DNA of 64,000 nt, taken from positions 37,695,744 through 37,759,743 of the forward strand of contig OW804096.1 of NCBI GenBank assembly GCA_942159475.1, in the 5' to 3' direction. The position numbers were made by a program, and so were the translations under genes. Of the stretch, positions 1-12,400 are shown in pieces. Source of the stretch: Sthenelais limicola (taxonomy: Eukaryota > Annelida > Polychaeta > Phyllodocida > Sigalionidae). The notes under the pieces are model-generated. The model had not been told where the DNA came from, did not search any database, and saw nothing but the letters and a program-made list of their open reading frames with translations. Within the stretch, counting starts at the first letter, position 1. Each line of letters begins with the position of its first letter.

Positions 1-199
1 GGCACTATTTCTCTGTAACCAAGTCATGGCACTATTTCTCTGTACCGAAGTCTTGGCACTATTTCCCTGTACCCAAGTCTTGACACTATTTCTCTGTCCC
101 AAGTCTTGCCACTATTTCTCTGTAACCAAGTCATGGCACTATTTCTCTGTACCGAAGTCTTGGCACTATTTCTCTGTAACCAAGTCATGGCACTATTTT
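1..199. repeat. 27-bp minisatellite, about 7 copies
   Basis: Unit GGCACTATTTCTCTGTAACC plus AAGTCAT, with two variants alternating (AACCAAGTCAT and ACCGAAGTCTT). Probably continues past the left edge. As 27 is divisible by 3, both strands stay open and give spurious repeat peptides. Confidence 0.95.
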
Positions 200-320
200 T
201 TATATATTTTTTCTCTTTCTTTTTTTCAACACTAATCACTCAGAAAAATACCCTCGTCGTCTTGTAAGACATGACACTTCACACATGAAAAAAAAATAGT
301 TATAGAATTATGTCTCTTAC

Positions 321-461
321 CTTCCAATTTCCAAAGCAGTCTTTTTTTCTTTTTGCCAATATGTTTCAAATTTATTGTATATGACTACAGATGAGTCATC
401 CTCACGGATATCCCATAGATCGTCATATGTCAGAGTCCGTTTGTACCCCTTATAAACTATC
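321..461 (-). CDS. ABCC: ABCC exon with YKGYKRTL..DLWDI
   Basis: Starts after TCATTGCAG in phase 2 and encodes IVYKGYKRTLTYDDLWDI followed by a charged stretch, like the RGYRQPLEGSDLWSLN region of MRP1. It ends at a GTAAGA donor in phase 2. The next exon is outside the window. Confidence 0.88.
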
Positions 462-3400
462 CTGCAATGATAAATATTATGAGATAAGTTGTTTTACTCT
501 GTGTGTTTGTTAATAATGGTGTTGTTAGTAGGCTATATAGACTGAACTACCCGGGTCTCAAGGCAGGACTGATAATCAATGCAATAAACGTCAGGGCATT
601 AACTGTGACGGCAGTGCATTAAATATTATGATACCAAGAAAGCAAGAGTTGATTCTTGTGTTTATTCCACCCCTCTAACAAGTATTAAATAAATATAAAG
701 CTTCATAATTGTTTCTCAAGTCTGATAACGATGCTATGATGCAAAATTATAGAAAGAAAAGCGCAGTTGTTTTGTTGTCTTTGCTAAAACAAAAAAACTT
801 AGCACGCGCTGGGCATGACATCACACATGGGTGTGACGTCATGTAATGTCATCAGCTCCATTTTTGCTAGGGGAGTCTAGGAAAACACAACACTTTCAAG
901 ACTGTTCAGTTACAAATTACATAAGTCAACTCATATAAAGGTGGTTCTGAGAGATGAATGGTGTTTGATGAATAGGCTTTAAAGTAATAAAATGATAGAG
1001 GCTCATGAAAAGGTGATATAAAAGCCTTTTCTGCATTTTTGAGAAAAATTGTCTTTGTAATTAAGGGTCCTATCTGATTGAATCTAATTCGCACCATGTG
1101 TGACCCACTCTGCGGAAACAGGTCTTATGTAAGGGGGACATAAGACCCGTTTTATTATGATGTTTGTTAGAGAATGGCTAGAATAGCAACTGAAACTCAA
1201 CACGTTTTAGGGAATTATGTTGTCACTTACTCTCCAAACCAGAAAAACAATATCCGTGACAAGAAACTGATTTCGTCAAATGGATTCTTGTGCTACAAAA
1301 AAGCAAATTGGAGTTAGACAACTATATATCTAAAATCAGACAAGTGCAATTAAGTAATAATCACGGGATATTTTATAATGTGAGTTCATCATAATAGGAA
1401 TGTACTGTATCTCAGCTTTCATTTGATGTCCAAAAACATTGGTTTTACTACTTTTCACTCAAAAACCCCTTTTCAAAACCTGCATTAATTGTAATTCTGA
1501 ATAAGCATTTGTATTCACCCAAAACAACAAGCCCAAACCATAATCCAAAAGTCATTTTGGAATTCAAAATAGTATTGTTCGATCTGCTTACCATGATACA
1601 TATGTGATGTGTCATAAATATTGCATTTTTTAAGACATCAAAAATTACAAAAATGAAATCATCCAACATTAGATATTTTTTAAGACATCACAAATTACAA
1701 AAATGAAATAATCAAATAAGACATCACAAATTACAAAAATGAAATCATCAAACATTAGATATTTTTTTAAGACATCACAAATTACAAAAATAAAATCATC
1801 AAACATTAGATATCGAAATACTTTTTAGATTTTCTAAACATTAAGATATTATGACAGAATCCATTTAATCTCATCTTTTTAAATATGATGATAACTCAAA
1901 ATTCTTTTTTATTTCACTTCTGATTAATTTGTTTCTGTAACACATCACTATAATGTCCCTTACTTCTTTAGAGAGCTTCTGAACAGATGACTCTTCTGGT
2001 AAGAGAGGTGTTTTTTCATCTGTTCTTGGTCTTCCTTTTGCTTGGGTTGACCTTAGGGCCGATTGATCAGCGACTACATTACTGAGGAACATGACCACTA
2101 CTGCAACCACGTAAATAATAAATGCGTAATGCAACAAGTCCCTCTCCTTTTCTTCTGCCTACATTTGAAAAGAACAAAACCAATATTGTTAAATCATCTT
2201 TTTATACTAGTCATGCATGGGAATAGATGATATATGATCAATGATATTTATAAAACAAATTTGTTAGATATACTATGTATGTAGAATTAATTTAATTTAA
2301 TTTACACCGGTAACCTTATTCCTACACCATTTGGAAATGTGTGCATCATCGCTTGTGGCTTCACCGCTCTCGATGATGCGCACATTTTCACTTTTCTGTG
2401 TCTGATACGCTATTTTAGAACAACTACTCAGTGCATTCCATCTAATTATTGGACAATTAAACACCTTGTCTTATGAAAAATGTATTCTATAAAATCAATA
2501 AATGAAACTAACAAGGTAGCAAAGCATGTGACATCACATACTCAACAAATTTAAAAGAATTTCAGAACTTTGATTTTAAGAAGAAAATAATTTGATATTG
2601 CAGTGTTCTGGTATCTGGCTCCTTAAGCCTACTTCACACTAGTAAGTATTTTGGTGATGAATGCCAAGTATATTCTAGTCGTGGCAATGTGTGTAATTGT
2701 TTTATGGCTTCGTGGCATTTGAGTTTCTGGTTTCGATTTTTCACTTACCCACTCCAGGCCTAATACTGTCTCCATTGAATACAATTGCAAGGATGATGTA
2801 ATTGTGAGTAGAAGCCAGAAGCTGAAGAGTATGCCTGAAGTGTGTAGTCCCTTTATGTAGAGAAGCCGTGTCAGCCACATGGCCAGCATCTGAAATCAGG
2901 GCACAAAGTGTGATGTGTCACAGGAAAATGAGTCATTAGTCGCAAAATAGATATTTTTCAAAGGGATTCATTGACAGGATATCTTATCATTGTTATCATG
3001 TTCTGAGTGTTTTGCGCTGTTACTAGTATGAATAAACATACCAAATTTCAATGTTGTGTATGATTATATGTATGCATATCTGAAGTTATTCTAAGGGGTA
3101 CAATTAACTACTTTACTATAATGAATGACCATCAACAAATATCACCAATCTGTTATCATGTATAGCAAAATATAGAGAAGTACTTTTTAGATATCCTAAT
3201 GTTTACCATTATTGGAATCCGCCTGATCTCATCTTTTCAAATAGTATGATATCTTATAATCGATTTTAACATATTAGTAATTAAAATAATGAAAAGGACA
3301 TTTGGGACCTGGTCGGTCCGAGTCAGTTCTGGTAGGTTTCTGCTGGACTCAATCTTTCGCAATTTGTGTCAGACTATATTAGTTTGTATCAGGCTGTATC

Positions 3401-6400
3401 TCTTTCTATTGATTTCTTCTTCTTTTTTAAAAAAAAAAACGATTTTTATTCAGTCTGTCAACAAAAAGCCTTTCTCAAACCCGGGGTTGATAACATCTTT
3501 TTTTACATCGTACCCTCTGTTCATCTTTGTGTGTTTTCTGGAAGGTAGAGATAATGTTCCTTTGGGAAAGTACAGAAGTGAATATTACTCACCAAGGTAC
3601 ATGTCTTGATTATGGCTGCTACTATTTCTCCTGGTATCACTTGAGTTGTGGTCTGAGTATGAGTGAGACGCGCCAGCACTTCTATCAACTCTAATAGTGA
3701 GAGCACCACAAGAACTATTGCTAAAAACTAGAAAAGATACATTAATGAGAAAATATATATATAATGTAGTGACCAGACTACATATGAACTACACGTAAAC
3801 TATTTTAAATATATCGGCTTTAATAAAATATATATTATATATGGACCATATATTTGTGTACAGACTACATATAATGCAGTGATTTCTTTCTAAGCTAAGG
3901 GCTTCAAAGCCACTGTTCAGAACTACGGGAACAGAATACAAAATATAATAAAGAAACTTTTACATCTGTGCTCAGTTATAATGTATTCAAACATGTTTTA
4001 TTCAGCAAAAACATTATGCCTGGTTACATTATTCTCAGGTTGAGCTGATTTAAGTTTAGAAAGATACCTCTAGTGGAAAATAATCAAGTGTTTTTGTGTG
4101 TCTGTATTCTAGTTCACATCAAATAGAATACAGACATCAGATAAGTCATAGCTGACACTGATCCGATAAAGATAAAGGTATAAGTAACAAACCACAGATT
4201 ATCTCTTTGACACAGGTATCTAGTACATGGTTAAATATATATAGTCGGAAATCCCATTTAATTACTTCAAACCATCCCATACCTCCTGAAGATAAACAGT
4301 CCTCAGGAAGGTACAGAAATCTTTTCGACTTTTGTATATTTGTATACTTATCAAGTTTCAGGATAATCCTGACAGCTGAGTTTTGAAGCGTTTGAAGTTT
4401 CTTTAAAGCCGAAACTTCATAGGATATCCTGTATACATTTTCTAGGCGGGAAAATCATATCCAACTATCTCCCATATGTATTTTATGTAATTCTCTTCTA
4501 TTAAAGAAGTGGGGAGCTATTTTACATGGAATAAATTGTAGCAGACAACTCGTATGGATGCCGCCATTACTGTAAGTCATGTGACTTCTGATGATGTATG
4601 ATACCCTCAACTCACAACGAGGCGCAGACCTTGCCCCGCTATATGTAAACAAATATCATGCTATAACAGTTTCATTTGAAGCATTGGTATGCATATACAG
4701 ATATGGTAGATATATATTTAGACGTTTTGGACATTCATACTATGGTAAACAGATTATAAATACACCCTCACTCATCCAAGAAACATCCAATTTTACTCTG
4801 CAAATCTTCCCGTCACGCTGAAACTTAACGCTATATACATGTATATATGGCGGCGGGGTCGGCAGCAATGTTTTGACACTTTCACTCCTCTCCCCCACCT
4901 CACCTTAACCCTCCTAGCTTTAACACCTTCTCCAGCATTTGTTTATGGTATATTCAGGCTAAAAGGCAACCCGTTATACAATGCTCATCATTCATATAAT
5001 TACAAATCAATTGAAAAATGATATGTCCACTCAGGCATATGTCCCTAGCTGGGTGACCAGTCACACAGACCAAGAGGGCCCGGGACGTCACCAATAAACG
5101 TAATTTACCACCAGTGGCACTGTTGCTCACCAATATGTCTGCCTCCTTGTAAGAGAGGAGGTGACTTCTTTTCTTATGCTTTTGCCGGTAAATAATGATA
5201 ACGATCACTATGATATGCTGCAAAATTACTCCTAAGACTATAATGTTTCTGCTATTTGCCAAAGAAAATTTTTGGATTCCTATATTGTGTTTCGGCTTTA
5301 ACAATTCATCAGAAGCTACTATGTAAATAATATCTCTGTACTCTATTATTGGGCGTATCGCAACCTTATAAACCATGAGGATAGTTTCCTTATTAGTACA
5401 GTGACTCAGTCTCGAGAGAGCCTTGAGTTTAGTTTTATCGAGATTTATCTTAGATTTTATATGGTTTGTAAAACTTAACCCATCATCAATTCTCAGCCCT
5501 AGAAAAGTGTAAGAACTTGTCCTTTCAAGGATTTGGTCTCTGATTTTTAGAGAACCTACCAACTGCTTTTGTTTCTGAGTGATTACCATGGTTTTGCTCT
5601 TCTTAACATTAAGTGAGATTTTGTTAATTCTGCACCATCTGCACCATATGTGAATTTTATTTAAACTGTTCTGCAAATGGTCAAAACCAGGTTCACCGTT
5701 AAGATTGGAAATATGGTTATATATAATCACGTCATCTGCAAATAATTGCATGTCCGAACACGATATGAGCTGGTGTAAGTCGTTAATATAAGCGAGAAAT
5801 AATAGAGGTCCTAAGGATGTGCCCTGTGGAACACCGCAGGTGACCAGTTTCAGGGTGGACATCCTATCATTAATAACTACTCGTTGATATCTATAACTCA
5901 AATAGTTTCTATCCAGTTTAAGGCTGATTCCCCTAGTCCTAAGCCCTTCAGTTTACTAAGTAGAATGGAATGGTTGACCGTGTCGAAGGCCTTCCTGAAA
6001 TCCAGGAAGGCCAAGACGGTGCCGTCCTTCTCGTTTATGTTGTTAAAAATATCGGAGAATACTCTGTAATGTGCATCTGTTATAGATTTCCCTTGTCTAA
6101 AACCATATTGGTGTTCGTATATAAGGTTGTTATCTTCGAAAAATCCCATTAACTGTTTTCCCAACACTTTTTCGAGCACTTTTGCCAGGAATTGGATAGC
6201 ACTTATTGGCCTGTAGTTGGTGGGTTCGGTTCTAGCCCCTTCTTTAAAAATCGAGGTAACATTTGTCATTTTGAATACAGCGGGAATTCTATTTGTTCTC
6301 AAAGATAGGTTGCATAAGTATTAAATTGGCTCGACAAGCCTAATAGACAGGGTTTTAAGATTTTTGTGGGAAGCATTAATATGCCTGATGCTTTTGAGAC

Positions 6401-9400
6401 TCCTATGGATTTAATTAAATGAACAATAGTTTGTTCAGAGACTTCCTTGAACTGAAAGGCCTCAGGGCGCTTAACAGGGGAGGGGACAGGCTTCACCTTC
6501 CTACTTTGTTCATCCATGATAGGCTCAATTACCTTCGCTAGGATGGGGCCAACTGTCACGAAAAAGTTGTTGAACCTATCAGGAACTTTGTCTTCAGCCA
6601 CAAAGGTTCCGCCCTCTCCTTTTAATCTAACCTGGTCATGGTTCTTTAGCTTCTCAGGGGATATTATGCTTCTTAGGTTATCCCATAGCTTCCTGGCGTC
6701 CCCTTTATTGAGGGCAAGTTGTTCTTTGATATAGTCATTTTTTAGTTTTACTATTCTAGAGTTGAGCAAGGTTCTGTATCTTTTTGCCTCCTCCCACATT
6801 TCGGGATCTGAGGTCCTCTTCGCTTTCATAAATAACTTATCCCTTTGTTTACTCATTATAACTAGTTCGTCCTTATACCATGAAGGCCTTACTTTGACCT
6901 CTGGTTCTCCAATTATCTGGAAAACAGGAGGCAATTTGTTACCGTTAACGGTCTTAAATCTAAGGAATGTGTTATTACATACGGCGTTCCCCAGGGAACC
7001 ATTTTGGGTCCCATTCTCTTTACTATTATATATTAATGACTTATACTCTGTTGTTAAGCATGCTGATATTCAGCATAACGCAGACGATACGGTTATTTAT
7101 TATCATAGCACAGACCCTATCTCCCTTCACGCGAACCTTCAAGAAGACCTTAACAATATTTTTGATTGGTGTAGTAGGAACAAGCTGTCTCTCAATACCT
7201 CCAAATGTAAAGCTATGTCCTTCTCATTGAGCTTTTTATCGAGGGTGAAATCCCTCAACTCCTCTCTTAATCTGACTCTGGGTACTGCTCTTCTCGACAC
7301 CGTTCAGGAATATAAGTATCTAGTATTTATACTTGACGACCTTCTCTCATTTAAACCTCATGTCAGCAAAACCCTTCAGCTAGTATCAGATCAGACTATT
7401 ATATAAGGCCAGAAACTCTCTGACTCAAAAAGCTAAACATGATCTTTATGAATTAGCCATACTCCCAAATATAGATTACTGTGACTTCATATACGACTCT
7501 GCCCCAAAAGCTCTGTTACAAAAGCTCCAGTCACAACAAAACCTGGCATTGAGAATTATTTTTAATGAGTCAAAGTATGATAACGTCGATCAAGAGCACA
7601 AAACCCTAAATGTCTGGCCATTAGGCCTACAGTCACAAAGAGACAAACACATCCTAGATATGGCCCACTATTTAGCAGAAAATAAAACAAATCTAGATAG
7701 TAGGAAACTGCCAACGCGGAGCCATATGGGTGGTAAAAGGAACTTAACTGTCTTGGCATCAAAAACTAATAAAGTCATCAATTCTGTCATTTTTAAATGC
7801 CAGTCTAGATGGAACCTACTAAAACCTGTCGCTCACAGGATTGAGGATAGGGCCACATTTACTTGCTTGCTGCTGCGCCTATAAAAAGTGCTCACTCTAT
7901 TCTATTCTATTTTTTACCTCCATAATTACTTAATAGCTAAGATCACTGCCTAATGTGTTCTTTAGCTTCAATGCTATAAGCTGTGATCTTTGATCACCTG
8001 TTAACTCTTGATAATGTCAGTTCATCGCTCTCTTGATTAATGTTTCATTATGTCCATCAATGTAATTACTCATCCCATAAACTACTATGTTAGCGTTAAG
8101 TTTCACACGTTTTTATTGTAACGACATTCAAAGATCATATGTCGGCAGTCATAGAAAGACCTGACTTGTAAGGTTCAGAATTGACCGACCCATTGTAACA
8201 ACACTCGCAATAAAGAATTTTTTAAATTGAAATTGAAATTGAACTCCTTTACAGGGGACATTTTGTCCAGCGATAACACAATTCTATCAATAACAATTTT
8301 CCAGCAAGCATCTACATCACGCAGGTCATAAAACTCCCTCCAATACGAGTTCTTCAGTGTTTCAATTAGAGACTTTAAGTCTAGATTCTTCAGAGACCTA
8401 GCTTTAAAAGCAATCAGTCTCATGATATATACCCGTATTTGGTCTGAAAATGCAGTTTCATTATCTATCTCTTTGGTGCCAAGTGACGGTTTATTCCATA
8501 TTGCTAAATTGACCCTTACCTCCCAAATAGGCTTTTACAAATCCTTTCTTTAGCCCAATTTTCCATTATTTATCTGTCATTAAATAGAGTCTTTGGGGTT
8601 GCTTATCCACTCTATGATCTATTATCCAAGGAGATTTAAAAATCTAATAATCTGCCTATAGCATAGTGAGATCAGATTGGGGTTTTTATGCAATTCTACA
8701 GTGGATATCATATATACAGCGTTTCTGGTTTTCAGTTACGGAAGCCCATGGCTGCCATCTCGCCTTTTGCCTCTCATCTTTCAAGTCTCATCTCTTGCTT
8801 CTCACCCCCCACTTCTCGCCCCTTGCCTCTCGCCTCTCGCATGGGCAGTACATTGGAATTAGTACAGTACAGTACATTGGAAGAGACATGTTGCTCGATT
8901 TAAAAGGAAATCCAAACAGCTGTTTTTTTAAAAGATAATTTTATTTGCACTCAATATCGTGACAACGCTATTTTCATGGGTACAAGATACTGATGTGGTT
9001 ATCAGTTAATGGGAATTTTAATTTTGATTCATGGTATTTCTGTCCTAGAATAAGGACCTGTAGATACACTGGGTGGAGGTCCTGACAACATATTGGCTCC
9101 GAGACACCTTGCTTTTGCTTAATAAAAGCATGAACACAAGTGAACCAGAAAACCACTAACATATACATTCCATAATGTTTAAAACAAGTATTTCTTTTTA
9201 GGAATATATAGGCATATATATAGTTATGTAGCTATTGTAAATCGGTAAAGAAACTTATATCTATTCGTTTGGCCATAGCTCGTTCAAGTCATTACAGGGA
9301 AGATTGTAATTGATTATTTGCAAAGAATTTAATATTGACTTTTTAATTATTTATCACATGCATAATTGCTTCATGTAAATTTCACAATTATCAATCAGAC

Positions 9401-12400
9401 AATCCTGATCAAATCTGTCAGTGCGATTTATGTAAAACCCAATACATCATTGTACATTATCATGTAAATATATTAGTTAGAGTCCATTACTGAATGTCTC
9501 AGTAGAGTGTTAGTGCTGCGACATATGACCAGAGCAAATGTGTGGGCACATTCAGATCACCTTCATTGAAAAATATTTGTCATTGAACACTTAATTAAAA
9601 TGAGGCTAGGCCACATGCATACACAAATACGGGCTACATATCGACATAGGCAACATTAAGCTATACAATATATAAGTCAGGCCTGTTGCGTCCAATAAGG
9701 GAGTTGCATGTGCCACTGCACATGTCTGTTACAGTGCATATTGGGATAGATTGTGATGAAATCTGACATACACATATTTGGCAAAGTTTTTATCAAAAAA
9801 TGCATTTTTATAAATGATCTATGAAAACCAAATGCATGATGGGAAAGATACAGACTTGAGTTATTGAAACATGTATAATACATCAATATTGACATTAGAG
9901 CATTGATAAATATTCCATGCTGAGCATGACATGTTTTCCATAGATTTTACACTGTATAGCTAGTGGGAAGAGACAAACATTAGGGGAATTGAAGTTCAGA
10001 ACGTTCTTTCTATGTTTGATGGGAATGTCCTCCTAACATCTTTTATAACTGGTACCAAATACATAAAAAAAATGGATGCTGCATTAATTTGACAAAGCTG
10101 GTATAATTTTTCCACAGTCATGCCCATCATTTAATGACTTACACATTTCTTGATGGTGCCAGCATCATATTTTTATAGTAGCCACTTCGTAAAAAAAAAT
10201 GGATGCTGTAATAATTTAACGAAGCTGGCTTCATTTTTGTACATGCATGCCCATCATTTAATGACTTGCTCAGTTTTTTCCACTGCCTGCATTATTTTTT
10301 CACGAGTATGCCTGTGATGTAATAACTTGCTCGTTTTTTTACAGGCATGACCTTATATTTATGCGCAGTGCCTGACACAAAAATTGCCAGGCACTGCTCG
10401 TTATTTAATGACCATTCTGCTTAGAGTGTACCATCAGTCCCATAATTCTATGTGAATCAAGATTCGAAATGGCGGCTGTGCAAATCCCCATTATAGGGGC
10501 AATTTGTACTAAAATTGCAATAAGTACAGACTTGTCCTCTTGGGTACAGACTATTACTCATTCCACAAATCATTATGCACCCCCACACTCACAATTTCTG
10601 GACACATATTACTATTTCCGCAACAAATTGAATTGAATTGAAAATACGTTTATTTTTTGGTCAAATCTTTACATATATAAAAGAGGCATGACAAAAGGGT
10701 TGATAGGCTTCTGGAAATAATCCAGCTCTTCCAGCCGTTACCTTTATAATCAAATATAGCTTTGCTAAGATATTAGAGAGAGTAATTACACAGTAAAATT
10801 AAAATAAGGAGATAATATGGACTTAAGCCTAACATATATACAGTGCAATACTTAGAATATAATATAAATTGGTGAATCCAATTATTCGTTTAAAATAATA
10901 TGTAGATCCTGGTTATGTAATTATAATAGCTTAATTTAAGGGGTGATCTATTCATTAAGGCATCCTATTCTACTATTAAAGATCTGTAGTTTGTCTAATA
11001 ATGTTTTTGGACATGAGTTGTAGATAAGGTCACAGTAGTCCATTAGTGGGAATATGGCCATTCTTTATATGTTGTGTTTGGCTTTTGGGGTTAGGCACTT
11101 TTCTGCCCTGTACATTAGGTTAATTTTGGATCTTATATTTTTTATTAAGTTTTATTAATGTATGGTTTTAAAGAAAGTGTTTCATCTAAAATAAATCCCA
11201 AATATTTATATTCTAATTTAAGACCACAGTTGTTAGTAACAGGCCTGCTATTTAGTATAAAATTCACTACATAGCATTTGTCTGTATTTATCAAAATCTT
11301 GTTTTCTCGGCACCATGTGTTTATGCCTATTAAATCAGCTTAAATATGTTAATCATTAAATGTAAATTTTAAAAAGTGCATGTGGCACACCATGATTAAA
11401 GTGGACCTTGTTTTGTCTCACAATTTTCTATCACACTTTTAGAAAATCAGCGTGTGCTTGTTGGACTGATCTGCCTGATCTAAAGCTGTATTGTTTTGCT
11501 GTGCTGTATTGAAACTCATGGGCACAGAACCTTTAATAAATCGATGAGTTTCGGTATCATAAGATAACCTTCCATTGGGGACAGGGCAATGATTTCAATT
11601 CGGGAATTTCCCGCAACAATCCAGAATCCTTTTCCATCGGGACGCATTCGTCGCTGCTTGTTTCATAGGCAATGTATGTAAGAAGAAACGCTAAATTAAA
11701 CAATAAAAAAGTAGAAAAACCTAGGAACAATATCATTTCTTGTGACTCTAGATTGATTTTCTGTGAATCATCACCTATAATAATTATTTAATTATAATAA
11801 TATTTTACTTCAACATACAGAAGGTAGAGCCCCAGATCAATATCATTGAGAATCAGAATTCTCCCATTGTCATTATTAGGCCTACATTTCGGTGAGGCAC
11901 TACTCAGGATTTCTGTCATCATCTATACTCTCACCATCAATTTAACTCCATCAGGGATGCAAGTATGTACTAAAGTGCTATGATATTATGGGTCAGATTT
12001 TCAGAAAATGCACAATTTACATCTATCAAACTCTGCTAATTAGAGTGAAAACTGATAAATATTAGGTACATCTGAGTGCATTCTGTATTGTATTCATTCA
12101 ATAAATCATTCTGGTCATGTTGAATTGTATTTTGAACCTAATTTTCTTCTTAAATTTGGATTATTTGAGAGGATTGGTGAGGGCAATTGTACATTTTCTG
12201 GCGGCTTGACCCATATATTAGGAAAGCTTACCATTTTTGCTGCATTAAGGCGGCTGAAAGTACATAGTGAGTGGACGCTGTTTCTCTTCAGTAGAAAGGG
12301 CAGGTAGAAAATGCTGGACACCCAGAGCCAGGCACAGGGCACCCATAATAGCACCGTGTGCTGAAAACATGCTGTCAGCACTGGCTTATTGGTGTCTAGT

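Noticed and set aside
24..239. Repeat peptides on both strands at the window start
   Set aside because: Product of a 27-bp minisatellite whose length is divisible by three.
906..1097. 63-codon frame as the missing ABCC exon before 461
   Set aside because: No ABCC similarity; the correct exon is 1231-1292, which has the FLSRI motif and matching phase.
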